The notes under the pieces: model-generated
Database searches by the model: none
What the model saw: the letters and a program-made list of their open reading frames with translations, nothing else
What the model was told of the DNA's origin: nothing
Made by a program: the position numbers and the translations under genes
Part shown: piece after piece, positions 50,441 through 60,373 of the stretch
Layout of the letters: every line of letters begins with the position of its first letter
Numbering within the stretch: the stretch's first letter is position 1
From: Dioscorea cayenensis subsp. rotundata
Lineage: Eukaryota; Streptophyta; Magnoliopsida; Dioscoreales; Dioscoreaceae
Reading direction: 5' to 3'
Length of the DNA: 64,000 nucleotides
NCBI RefSeq assembly: GCF_009730915.1
Contig: NC_052486.1
Span: forward strand, 19,745,589 to 19,809,588

Positions 50441-51001
50441 GAGTAATGCTATATGAGGCGAAGAAATCACGAACCGACCCACACGATCGATGTGGTGGTG
50501 ACGTGAGATTTTCATTTTTAAATATTAAAAAGTTAAAAGGGGAGAGGCTCTCTTTAAGGGCATCTTTCTCGTGTCTCCATCGTCCCCCGCTTCCGGCCGA
50601 TTCACTCCCCTACTCCCGGCCGTACTCCCGGCCGATGTTCCCGACCCACGACTTCCCTCCGTCCCGGCGATTCCTTCCCGCTTCCAGCCCGCTTTTTCCC
50701 TCACCTCTCCCTGCCCCCACGTTCGGGCCGACGCCTCTCTCCCGTTCCCCGGGTCCCCGGCCCGGGTTGCCGCCTCCTCTCGTCCCTCGATCGCTTCCCT
50801 TCTCCGCTCCCCGACTATTCTATCCCCGCTCCCGGGCTTCCTCCCTCTCCCGGCCGCTTCACTCCCCCGCTCTTGGTCGCTTTACTCCTCTGCTCCTGGT
50901 ACCCGTTCCGGCCGCCACTTCCCTCCCCGTTGACGGTACCCGTTCTGGCCGCCACTTCCCTCCCCGCTCCCGGTCCCGTTCCGGCCGGCGCTCCATCATA
51001 G
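50441..51001 (+). repeat. Left TIR of the MULE with leader exon
   Basis: Inverted partner of 56819-57496. The outer part carries TGATGTGG(T/C)TGG(T)GACGTG and AGGGGAGAGGCTCTC. The inner part is strongly C-rich on this strand (TCCCGG, GGCCG, GGTACCCGTTC). It ends in ATCATAG|GTATAA, a splice donor that pairs with the acceptor TTTAG at 51369. The TIR therefore probably supplies the promoter and non-coding first exon of the transposase gene. Confidence 0.8.
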
Positions 51002-51390
51002 GTATAATTTATTTCATGTAATGCTTTGTAATAATTAAGATTGTATTACCAAAAGTATTACAAGTATTTTAGTTTATAAAGAGGTCATGATGATTAAGCT
51101 TGCATTACCAAAAGATTTTTATTAGTATTGTGTAGGAAACATAATTAATTACAATTATTGAGGTTTATAATGAGATCATTGTAGGTGATTAAGTTTGTAC
51201 TTAATTTTGATTTATAAAGAGATTATGGTGGGTGATTAGGCTTGTACTTATTATTTTGGTTTATAAATAGATCATGGTGGGTGTTTAAATTTATATGTTG
51301 CTAAAAAAATGTGAGTGTTTATTGCTTGTTTAACTTGATAAATTTATTGTTTGTTTTATTTGTGTTTAGAAGTATACTTAAAGCAAGAAC

Positions 51391-53885
51391 ATGGAAGAAG
51401 TGATAGTTGGGTGTTATGAGCAAAGAAATAATGATGTGGAAGTTGGATGTTCAAGTTATAAAATACATGACAAAGAAAAACCGGTAGATTTGGATTTACT
51501 TGAAAATATTGTGCCGGAGGCCGGTATCATACTTGACTCCGAAGAAGAAGTTTATGAATTGTATGTCAAGTATGCGCGGTATGAAGGGTTTGGCATCACC
51601 AAAAAAAGCACAAGATTAGGTGATGACGGAAAATTGAAATATTACACGCTAGCATGTTCAAGAGGTGGAAAACGAATATCTACTTCAAAAAACTCCTTCA
51701 ACCCAAGGCTATCTACTAAAGTAAATTGTCCGGCGAAGATTAATGTCATTGTTAGCAATGATGGGAGATTTACCATTTCAAGTGTTAATTTGGAGCATAA
51801 TCATGCACTTAGCCCACAAAAAGCTCGTTTCCAAAAGTGCAATAAAAAAATTGATACGTATGTCAAAAGAAGGCTTGAATTAAACGACCAAGCGGGGATA
51901 AGCCTAAGCAAAAATTTTCATTCTTTAGCGGTTGAAAGTGGGGGTTATGAAAATTTAACATACACTGAGAAAGATTGTAGGAATTATATTGCGAAAGCAA
52001 GGCAATATAGGCTTGGTGTTGGTGATGCCGTTGCACTTGGAAAATATTTCTCCCGCATGCAACAAAGAAACACAAAATTTTTCCATTTGATTGACATGGA
52101 TGAGGAAGGTCGTTTGAGAAATGTTTTTTGGGCGGATGCGAGGTCTATAGCGTCTTACGAAGCTTTTGGTGACGTAATTTCCTTTGATACAACATACTTG
52201 ACGAATAAGTATGACATGCCATTTGCTCCGTTTGTCGGTGTAAATCATCATGGGAAAACGGTATTGTTTGGGTGTGGTTTATTGTCAAACGAAGATACAG
52301 AAACATATGTTTGGCTCTTCAAAACTTGGCTAGAGTGTATGTCCGGCAAGGCTCCTAAAGCAATTATTACAGACTAGTGTATGGCTATTCAGGGTGCAGT
52401 TAGACTGGTTTTCCCAAATTCGCATCACCGTCTTTGCCTTTGGCATATCATGAAGAAGGTTCCCGAGAAGCTTGGAGGTTTAAATGAATACAAAGCAATC
52501 AAGAAGATTTTGAAACACATCACGTATGAAGTAGTGGATACTCAAGAGTTTGAAGACACATACTTGAAGATGATGGCAGACTATGACATTGAGAGCAATA
52601 AATGGCTGAATTCTCTATTCAAAATTCGTGATCGTTGGGCTCCAGTTTATGTTAGAGGCATATTTTGGGCTGGAATGTCTACTACGCAAAGAAGTGAAAG
52701 TGTTAATGCATTTTTCGATGGTTATGTTGGTCCGACGACTTCATTGAAGCAGTTTGTTGAGCAATATGATAATGCCTTGAAAAGTAAGATTGAGAAAGAA
52801 AACAAAGCTGATTTTGCTTCATTTAACTCATGTTTTCCATTGATCACTGATTGCTATTTTGAGAAGCAACTTCAAGAAGCATACACAAATGAGATTTTTA
52901 AATTGTTTCAAGATGAGTTGCGAGGGATGATATATTGCAATCTTACTATCACTGGTGTGCATGGGGCAGTCTGCTCATTTCAGGTGTCCGATGTTGTCAA
53001 AGGGAAAGAAGGTGCATTCAGAAAACAAGTGGTATACAATGTTTACACTAATGAGGAAGAATTTGACATTAAATGCTCTTGTCAGCTATTTGAGTTCAGG
53101 GGGATTATTTGTAGGCACATTTGCAAGGTGCTTATTGAGAAGAATGTGAAAGACATTCCTGCTAGGTACATTTTACCACGATGGAGGAAGGACATCAAAC
53201 GCATGCATACATATGTACAGAATTGTTATGATGACCCACAGATCAGTGGTGAGAAACTGCGGTACAATAAATTGTGTTCTCATTTTACTAAAGCCGCAGA
53301 ACTTGGAGCAATGTCAAATGAGAAATACATGTTCTTGATGGAACATGTGGACGAGGCAATCGGGAAGTTGATGGACAACACAACTTGCAAGGAAAACTTT
53401 ACACATACGTTGTCGGAAGCGACTAATGTGCCACACCAAAAATTTCTCACCCCTTTGAAGGTGCGGAGTAAGGGTCGTCCACCATCTAAGAGGAAGAAGT
53501 CAAAAGTTGAAGAAATAATAATAAAAAACAAGAAAAAGGTATTTTAATGTAGTATCATATCCATTACGTCCTTAGTTTTTTTTTGATGAATTTTTTTTAT
53601 TTGATTGTGTAACATCCATGTTATTATTTGGCAGAAGACGCAAACAAAGGGAGATGCATTAGCTCAAAAATTTATACAAGATGATCATTGCACACAAGAG
53701 AGTGTGGTAATTCTCTTGTAATTGTCATTAATGTCTAACTTACGTATTTGAATCATTTAATTTTAAGTAATGAAAAATTTGATTATAATCTCTTTTCTTA
53801 GGTGAATTCAAATTCTATATCGATCAATCTGGACATGCATAACAGCTCGTCTTTAGGTTTTACAAGCCAATGCAATGAACTCTGA
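51391..53885 (+). pseudogene. FAR1/FHY3-type MULE transposase, broken by one TAG
   Basis: Exons 51391-53538, 53635-53706 and 53802-53885 (GT-AG, in frame) encode a 767-residue FAR1-family transposase if codon 329 is ignored. That codon is TAG (52375-52377), placed where relatives read TDQC, so a CAG-to-TAG change is the likely cause. Domains: FAR1-type zinc-binding region (Cys89, Cys113, His137, His139), MULE catalytic domain with Asp266 (SFDTTY), Asp328 (IITD, directly before the stop) and Glu436 (RSESVN), then a SWIM zinc finger (CxC at 562-564, CRH at 574-576), and a basic tail with KGRPPSKRKK. No other stop or frameshift was seen. The truncated product would keep DNA binding but lose catalysis. 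Relatives were domesticated as light-signalling factors, but the TIR setting shows this one is a transposon gene. A leader exon in the left TIR is likely. Confidence 0.92.
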
Positions 53886-54017
53886 GTATGGTGAGTTGCA
53901 AGATGTATATATTTTTTTTTTGATGAATTTTTTTTATTTAATTATCGTCTTATGAAGTTGTGATGTATTATCCATTTTAATTTTTCAGGGAATCTTATTG
54001 TGGTGCAAGTTGTGATA

Positions 54018-54400
54018 TGAAGAGATGGTTCATTTGACTTGTGATGTATTTGTGTTCATGATGAAGAGATGGTTCATTTTACCTTGTGATGTAATTGTGT
54101 TCATGTTGAAGAGATGGTTCATTTTACCTTGTGATGTATTTGTGTTCATGTTGAAGAGATGGTTCATTTTACCTTGTGATGTATTTGTGTTCATGATGAA
54201 GAGATGGTTCATTTTACCTTGTGATGTATATGTGTTCATGTTGAAGAGATGGTTCATTTGAGTTGTGATGTATTTGTGTTCATGTTATAAAGTTTTTGTG
54301 TTTGTTGCTTATGTTTGATGAAGAGATGGATCATTTGACTTGTGATGTATTTGTGTTCATGATGAAGAGATGGTTCATTTGAGCTCTGATTATTTGTGTT
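54018..54400. repeat. 45-bp minisatellite inside the MULE
   Basis: The unit GAAGAGATGGTTCATTT(T/G)AC plus about 25 further bases recurs every 44-45 bp, with starts near 54020, 54064, 54109, 54154, 54199 and 54244. Two more diverged copies follow near 54321 and 54365. Because 45 is divisible by three, open frames run through it on both strands, but they are by-products of the repeat. Confidence 0.93.
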
Positions 54401-54816
54401 CATGTTATAAAATTTTAATGAAGATAATTGATTTGTAATTTAAATTTGCAGTGATGAATACGAAAATTTGTCAGTCCCCTGGAGAAACCTGAGAAACCTG
54501 AGAAATCTAGTACATTTATCATAATTCCTAGCAAAATAATGTTTTTGCATACACATCATCATATATAAGATTAGTGACTTCATGTGCCTCTTCAAGAGTG
54601 ATGAAACGGGGACTTGTATCTGAGTTCCAGTCCATGTTGCTGTCAGCTCCCAGTTTCTGCACATAAATTTCTTACATCAGTCCAGGGGACTTACAAATGC
54701 TCTGGAAATTAAATCTTCAACTTAAAGGAGCAATGTCGCAAGAAGAAAGTAATATGAGAAACATGAAAACAGAAGGCAAAAGGTTGAAAAAAGAGAAGGG
54801 ATACGATTATTAGTAC
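54401..54816 (-). other. MULE interior with one coding-like minus-strand segment
   Basis: On the minus strand an acceptor-like TATGTGCAG ends at 54657. It opens a frame reading KLGADSNMDWNSDTSPRF and continuing for about 30 codons before stops. A related phrase (ADSSMDWND) lies in a frame at 56358-56256. They look like captured exons of a gene I do not recognise, but this is weak. Confidence 0.3.
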
Positions 54817-54913
54817 CTTGTATAAGGTCAACCATAGCTAGTTCATTCTCAGAACTATCGAATACAAAGATGAAATAGAGAGTTACTCAATGCTTATACA
54901 CGATCTTGCAATC
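54817..54913 (-). pseudogene. Captured AP-3 sigma adaptin exon (second fragment)
   Basis: On the minus strand, after the acceptor GATGCAG, the exon reads DCKIVYKH, a TGA stop, then VTLYFIFVFDSSENELAMVD and LIQ, ending at the donor CAAG|GTAC. This matches the conserved centre of the AP-3 complex sigma subunit (family text: ...LVYKHYATLYFVFVFDSSENEL...). The TGA stands where the family has Tyr. The element took this from a host gene for vesicle-coat adaptor sigma. It lies in the right half of the MULE, opposite in direction to the transposase. Confidence 0.88.
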
Positions 54914-55248
54914 CTGCATCAAGGAAAGACGGTCTCGAAAATAGGCATCATAGAGAATTGCCACATAAAACGAACAATGTAAAAGCAAAGATCATTGCCA
55001 CACTCTAAACAATGATGCTAATATGATACTGTAAAAAAAAAATAAGAAGAAAATGGATTTTTTTCCTTGCTTGATAATATAGTTACTTAATTTTCTGTTG
55101 ACTATAGCATAGACATTGCATCAAGATCACACCAAGAAGAACAAGAAGAACAAGAAGAACATAAATTAAATTAAAAAGAAAGGTATGGAACCCCAATTGG
55201 TAATATGCACAAATAGTTCATCAAAAAATCACAACTTTGGAAGCTTAC

Positions 55249-55297
55249 AGGTCGAAGATATCATCGACTTGAATGAAATTGTCGACATTCTCTCGGT
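55249..55297 (-). pseudogene. Captured AP-3 sigma adaptin exon (first fragment)
   Basis: A 49-bp segment between a good acceptor (TGCAATAG) and donor (GACCT|GTAAGC) reads RENVDNFIQVDDIFD on the minus strand. This corresponds to the (P)ENV.NF segment just before the VYKH exon in AP-3 sigma. The order and direction relative to 54817-54913 match the host gene. Joining the two pieces would need one extra base, so the captured copy is probably frameshifted as well as stopped. Confidence 0.8.
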
Positions 55298-55639
55298 CTA
55301 TTGCACAAAACTACAAGAGAATTAGCAACACGAAAAATACAAAGCATACCAACCATTACATGATCAATGCACAAAGGAGTTAAGCCTACACGAGAAAATC
55401 AAACATTTTTCACCTAAAAGATAAAACTCTCAGTATTACATGTCATACAATGATATAACAGTATCAATAGAATATAGAAAATGAAAGAAGTCAAATTGAT
55501 TTGTTCATGAAACACTCAACACCTATCAAACTGTCACTTCACTGAACAATCATTGTTCATTTAGTTTTCAGTAAAACTTACCGAAAGGAAAAAATAATAA
55601 ATGACAAAACTTGCAAGTGCAACTAATAAATGAGAAAAC

Positions 55640-55688
55640 TTGCATTTCAGCCATGCAATTATCAAGTTCTGCTTCATCAACTCTAAGT
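55640..55688 (-). other. Exon-like segment of unknown origin in the MULE
   Basis: A 49-bp minus-strand segment with acceptor (GCTTGTAG) and donor (CAA|GTTTTC) reads LRVDEAELDNCMAEMQ without stops. It is coding-like, but I do not recognise it. It may be another captured exon. Confidence 0.3.
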
Positions 55689-55699
55689 CTACAAGCATC

Positions 55700-56562
55700 A
55701 AAAGTAACTCAAACAGCAAATCAGGACAGATTGATGCATCTCAGAAAAATAAAATAAAAAAGCATAACACAATAATTCAAATACCTGAATGCAGAAAAGC
55801 AAAAGATGTGTAAGAACTAAGAAAAAAATGACATAAGTGAATAGACCATTTTCATATTATAACAATAAGAAGAGAATCATTTGAGAAAATAAATCCCATT
55901 AAACAATGTAACAAATTTTGTCATCATGATGCTTAAATTTTTTTTAAAGAAGTGAAACAAATAAATCCAAAAATCATAGTTAAGCAACAAGCAAGAACAA
56001 GAAGATGAAAGGTGACAACTTGCCATTGCATCAATACACATAAGTTAACAGATAAAAAGTCAGAACGTGAATCAACTATGAAACTCACCAAAACTCCATG
56101 AGTTAACTACCGAAAGGCACTCAGATGATTCCAAATCCGCAACTCAAGTAACATGGCAATAAACATAAATCAAAGGGAGAACAAAATCAAATTCAAGGAC
56201 ACCTCTATTCCTTTGAATTGCAAGTGAAAACCATAATTTGATAAGAAAAAAAAACATCAAATAGGGAATGTGCACAGTTGTAAGTCCCCGATGTCATTCC
56301 AGTCCATGCTACTATCTGCCTCCCTCTCCCGTTCCCGACTGTCTTTTCTGGTGTCCATCTGCAGCTTACATCAAACTTGATAGATATCAAGAAATAGCAA
56401 AGAAACAATCAGTTTAAGAAGAATAAAAAGGCTCAGATCTTGCCCCTATGTTCTTTTGCATGTATAAACACGAATCAAGGGCTGCAACTAAAGTTGCCAC
56501 GCCACCCAATTTCTATAATCTTTTATAGGGCAAATCATCATGGCCAAGACCATCATTACTAA
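55700..56562. other. MULE interior, mostly AT-rich, weak exon-like frame near its end
   Basis: No clear homology is seen. A minus-strand frame starts at an ATG (56358) directly after an acceptor-like CTGCAG and runs 33 codons (contains REREREADSSMDWND) to a stop at about 56257. Its meaning is unclear. Confidence 0.3.
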
Positions 56563-56615
56563 GAGTAATGCTATATGAGACGAAGAACTCACACGAACCA
56601 GCCACATCGACAGAA
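56563..56615 (+). repeat. Extra copy of the MULE terminus inside the element
   Basis: AGAGTAATGCTATATGAG(A)CG and the following ~35 bases repeat the left terminus in the same orientation. Similarity is lost after about 50 bases. With the right TIR it would frame a 0.93-kb unit, but no target duplication marks its left side, so it may be a trace of a nested element or of TIR exchange. Confidence 0.75.
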
Positions 56616-56709
56616 AGAAATACATGATGCAACAAAGAGTATATCAACCAACATAATTAAAACAGAGGCTCAGATTCTGAATGATGTTCTCCCATCCTTC
56701 CCCCTCCCT

Positions 56710-56771
56710 CTACAACAATAACAGTGGCGGTTGCCTACTAGGCCATCCAAGCCACTATGCCATCGTTGTAG
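56710..56771. repeat. Short hairpin
   Basis: CTACAAC...AGTGGC on the left pairs with GCCACT...GTTGTAG on the right, with a loop of about 20 bases and small bulges. It lies between the internal terminus copy and the right TIR. Confidence 0.7.
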
Positions 56772-56818
56772 AGAGAAAAGGCAGGATAGAAATTTTTAGG
56801 GCATCATTGCCTCTGTAC

Positions 56819-57496
56819 CTGATTTCAAGCCGAGCCGAGAGCGGGGAGTGAAGCGGCGGCCAGAACGGGTACCGTCAACGGGGAGGGAAGTGGCGATCGG
56901 CACGGGTACCGCGAGTAGGGGAGTGAGCGGCAGGGAGGCGAGGGAGAAAGCGAGGCGGTGGAGGCGGGAAGGAAGCAACTGAACGGGAGCAGGGAGGCGG
57001 CAACCGGGTTGGGGACTGGGGAACGGGGGAGAGAGAACGCTTGGAATCGAGGCAGTGCGAAGGGAACCCAGAGTGGCGGGAGGAGCAGTGGGGGAGTAGG
57101 GAGTGAATCGGCCGGGAGGCGGGAGGAGGCGGGGCTTGAACGGCCGGTTGAGAGAACCCTGCCCTAATTTTTCGAGGGAGAGAAGCTCCATCCCGAGAAA
57201 GAAAGATGCCCTAGAAGCCTCTCCCCTTTTTACTTTTTGGCCGGGAGTAGGGGAGTGAATCGGCCAGGAGCGGGGGAGGAGGCGGGGCTTGAACGGCCGG
57301 TTGAGAGAACTAAACCCTAATTTTTCGAGAGAGAGAGAGAGAGAGACCCGACCCAGAGAAAGAAAGATGCCCTTAAAGAGAGCCTCTCCCCTTTTAACTT
57401 TTTAATATTTAAAAAAAAAAAATGAAATCCACGTCACCAGCCACATCAGTCGTGTGGCTGGTTCGTGTGATTTCTTCGCCTCATATAGCATTACTC
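56819..57496 (-). repeat. Right TIR of the MULE, longer than the left, with internal duplication
   Basis: Inverted partner of 50441-51001. Reading inward from 57496, the AAAGGGGAGAGGC...AGGGCATCTTTCTTTCTC...AACCGGCCGTTCAAGCCCC...GGCCGATTCACTCCC segment occurs twice (about 57400-57237 and 57236-57090), where the left arm has one shorter version. The inner end at 56819 is a donor (GAAATCAG|GTACAG) equivalent to that in the left TIR, so this arm too may supply a leader exon, here for minus-strand transcripts into the captured exons. Confidence 0.8.
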
Positions 57497-57505
57497 TTTA
57501 TTAAA

Positions 57506-58080
57506 TAACAATCATTGATTTGAGCTTTTATATATATATATATATATATATATAAAGGCTTCATCCTTAACGCATCCAATATTTCCAATGTGGTCCTTAG
57601 GACGCTGTGGCACCGCGCTGCGATACATAAATCTTATTAAACAATTATTAAATATTAAAAAAGGACGAAATATATTCACAAAAATGAACAAAATTAGTGA
57701 TGGCACTTAATTGTCATGCGTGACAACACTCGCCCATTTTTTTTGACCAACTTTTGCATGAGTCCCATGCATGCATGCAAATCCAAACCAAGCATACGTG
57801 TCAACCCCCTAGAATTTTCTCATTTCTGTTATCAGACTCTCACAATTCACATCACCCAAGCACGCATGCATGCTTAACCTCTAAAGTCATCATATATCCC
57901 TATCGTCACGGTTTGCACATAATTCTTTTATTAAACGATTGTAATAGTTTAATTAATTTGTGCACTAAAACCCAAAATTAGTCAAGCTTTCCCTTGGTGG
58001 GAGAGCATAAAACGCTTACATGCACTCAAGTTCCAAGTCTTTACCCTTTTCCCATCCACAACTATTTGTATGTATATATA
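57506..58080. other. Intergenic and promoter DNA upstream of the SAUR gene
   Basis: A TA run lies at about 57530-57554, then AT-rich DNA. Two GCATGCATGC-type palindromes (57769-57778 and 57863-57872), which include RY-like CATGCA motifs, lie within ~470 bases of the SAUR start and could be regulatory. Confidence 0.4.
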
Positions 58081-58160
58081 TATATATGATATATCCTCTT
58101 CTTTTCTTATACATATAATATATATATGATATATCCTCTTCTTTTCTTATACATATATAT
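58081..58160 (+). repeat. Tandem duplication of 40 bp just upstream of the SAUR gene
   Basis: Two adjacent copies (58081-58120 and 58121-58160) are identical except for the last bases. Each contains GATATATCCTCTTCTTTTCT. They end about 75 bases before the ATG, in the core promoter or 5'UTR, and are followed by TATA-like DNA (58153-58162). Confidence 0.9.
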
Positions 58161-58233
58161 ATAACAAGATATACTTTCTTATATATATATAGAAATAGTG
58201 AATTATCCTACAAACTGTCTTGATCTTCTATCC

Positions 58234-58623
58234 ATGGCCATCCTTAACCATCACCACCACCATCACCTCATGGGCTTCCACATGATGATCTCCAACACCA
58301 AGAAGTCATCATCATCATCAACAACATCATCATCACCACCAAAAGGATGCATGGTGGTAAGAGTGGGAAGCAGTGGGGAAGAAAAAGAAAGGTTTATAGT
58401 TAAAGTGGAGTACTTGAACCACCCTTTGTTTGCAGGGCTGTTGAAAGAGGCTGAAGATGAGTATGGGTTTGAACACAAGGGTGCAATCACTATTCCTTGT
58501 TGTCTTGATGAGTTCCTTCATGTTATTCATATCATTGATAGAGAATTCATGGCCAATCACCATCACCATCATCATCATCATCAATATCATCATCTTCACC
58601 TTGCCGGATGCTTTAGGCCTTGA
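58234..58623 (+). CDS. SAUR-family protein with His-rich ends (SAUR32-like)
   Basis: Intronless 129-codon gene. The SAUR core spans residues ~37-103: KGCMVVRVG, then RFIVKVEYLNHPLF, LLKEAEDEYGFEHKGAITIP and the helix around EFLHVI. SAUR proteins are small auxin- or stress-linked regulators, many of which inhibit PP2C.D phosphatases and so promote cell expansion. The sequence is closest in feel to the SAUR32 branch. His6 (residues 6-11), a Ser run (25-34) and His8 (109-116) followed by QYHHLHLAG are unusual in extent. The CAC/CAT and TCA codon runs behind them are slippage-prone. The start is the first ATG in frame. The frame is open 36 bases further up but begins with GTG there, which is not a plant start. 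The lack of introns and the short 3'UTR are normal for SAUR genes. No defect is seen. Confidence 0.93.
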   Translation: MAILNHHHHHHLMGFHMMISNTKKSSSSSTTSSSPPKGCMVVRVGSSGEEKERFIVKVEYLNHPLFAGLLKEAEDEYGFEHKGAITIPCCLDEFLHVIHIIDREFMANHHHHHHHHQYHHLHLAGCFRP

Positions 58624-60373
58624 TTGATGATGCATGTGCTTCAATTCTTCATTATTAGGAAATATCTTATATTAGTAATACTATATTGGATGTAAATATT
58701 TGTTTTCCTTTCTTTACTTCTTTGCTTAAATTAGTTTGATTTAAATCCCACAAAAAGGGAATCACAGCCTTAGAATTAGTTTACTACTTTTGTTGTATCT
58801 CTATATGTATGCTTTAACAGAATCAATGAAACACATCTCTCCTTTCTCATTGCTAGCTCCTTTTTACTTTACATTCATGTGTGTAAATTAGTTATGGTCA
58901 TGTTAGCTCTTGTACACATGTTAATTTTGTTTCTAGTTTTCTTTTTCTTTATATATAATATATATGTGTGTGTGTGTTAGTTATTTTGAAGTGTGGATAA
59001 ACTAGCTAGGCGTCATGCCTCAAAAACTTGGGGAATATGTCGTACTTTTGATAAAAGAAAGAACTTTTCTTTATTGCCTTAATTTTTTTTCATATGCACA
59101 GACCAAACATATTTGATTTTGAGATAAATTACCAATTTTAAATTTTTCGAGGAATTCATTGTGTACGTGCCATTGTTTAAAACTCTATGTATATATGTTT
59201 AGAATGTGCTTGTTTATGTTTAAAATATCTAAAAGTTTATTTAACTATACCAGCCAACAAAATCAAGCTAATTCAAATGTTTATCACTATAATTACATTT
59301 TTTTTAGAGAGAAATAATATAATTACATTTTGATTATTTTCAATTATATTTATTTGATAATTTAAGTATTTTGATTTAATAGATATATAGGTAAAGGCCC
59401 GTGGAGTCAACCCTTAATATACTCAATAAACCCTATGAATTTTTCAAATTCCCAATCAGCCCTACATCAAAATCATACCATTTAATAATTTACTAATTTA
59501 ATTAGATATATCTAATATTACTATTTTACCCTTATCATGAACCTTTCCCTTTGATGAGCGCATAAAATAGATACAGAAGAAGCATCCAAATATGATAATT
59601 GCATTATATATATATATAGTATACATTATACACACGCATTTTGTACTACTCAATTTATAGCACTCATTTGAATCTCCAGTTATTTATGTAGATTTGTAGC
59701 TCAAACATATCCCTTTTAAACATGCTTAACTAGCTACTTACATCTCTAGCTAGAAGTAATGAAATTTTACTAACAACTAGAAAATTTAATAAGGAACAAC
59801 CTTCTTATTTTGCACTTTATCCAATTCAATCTCCAAGGCCATCAAAAATATCCATCAATCTTCATGTTCTGCACAGTAATCTTGTCTAAAACTATTAGAC
59901 TAATACTATTATATCTTACAAACCACACATGCACAGAATCTGAAATTTCACAGTTATTTACTTAAGATCAAACTCTACAACTTTCGTATTTTGCTCTGCT
60001 CCAAATTCGTCTGCTAAAACACTTGAAATTGAAGAAATATTTCTACTATTTTATTTACAAAATCTTGAGAATTTCCATCCTTACATTTCCTTGATTAAAA
60101 ACATTCAATAATTCATGCATTAAACACACTTATGATCAATTCAGTCTAAATCAACAACCAATATATCCATACAAACATTCAAAATAAAGGAAGTATATTA
60201 AAAAAAAACAGAGATTAGTTATAGCAATCTATAAGCAAATCCAATTGCAATACAAAAGAAAGTAGAGGTTCACAAACATAATATTATTCAGGCACAACCT
60301 CTAAAAATTAATAAGCTACAAAGTCAATTACTAACCAAATCTCAAAACCATGATTAGCAAATCACATAAGAGA
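58624..60373. other. Intergenic DNA, no gene seen
   Basis: The first ~200 bases should hold the SAUR 3'UTR. Beyond that it is AT-rich with TA/TG runs near 58953-58978 and 59607-59620. A GGTAAAGGCCC...GTGGAGTCAACCC segment near 59390-59470 resembles one end of a Mutator-type MITE without a visible partner. Confidence 0.4.

Larger units (their letters stand above)
50441..57496. mobile_element. Mutator-like element (MULE), 7.06 kb, with long GC-rich TIRs
   Basis: The termini GAGTAATGCTATATGAGGCG are identical and inverted at both ends. The 9-bp sequence TTTATTAAA flanks the element exactly (50432-50440 and 57497-57505), the hallmark of Mutator. The long inverted arms (about 560 bp left, 680 bp right) share an AT-rich outer 120 bp and a very GC-rich inner part. 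On the plus strand the element has a FAR1-type transposase gene in the left half. On the minus strand it has captured AP-3 sigma exons in the right half. A 45-bp minisatellite lies in the middle. The exact duplication and well-matched termini suggest a fairly recent insertion. Confidence 0.95.

Noticed and set aside
50446..51021. Long Pro/Arg/Ser-rich open frame in the left MULE arm
   Set aside because: It is produced by GC-rich TIR sequence. A similar frame occurs in the opposite arm, the frame is not continuous with the transposase across the leader intron, and no domain is present.
51391..53885. Domesticated FAR1/FHY3 transcription factor gene
   Set aside because: The gene lies between Mutator TIRs with a perfect target duplication and has a nonsense codon, so it is a transposon gene.
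54025..54261. Open frames on both strands with 15-residue periodicity
   Set aside because: They arise from the 45-bp minisatellite and have no start context or homology.
56796..57191. Minus-strand Pro-rich open frame in the right MULE arm
   Set aside because: Same TIR composition effect. It is best read as a leader exon, not a protein.
58198..58233. Upstream extension of the SAUR frame
   Set aside because: It begins with GTG, not ATG. Plant translation would start at 58234.
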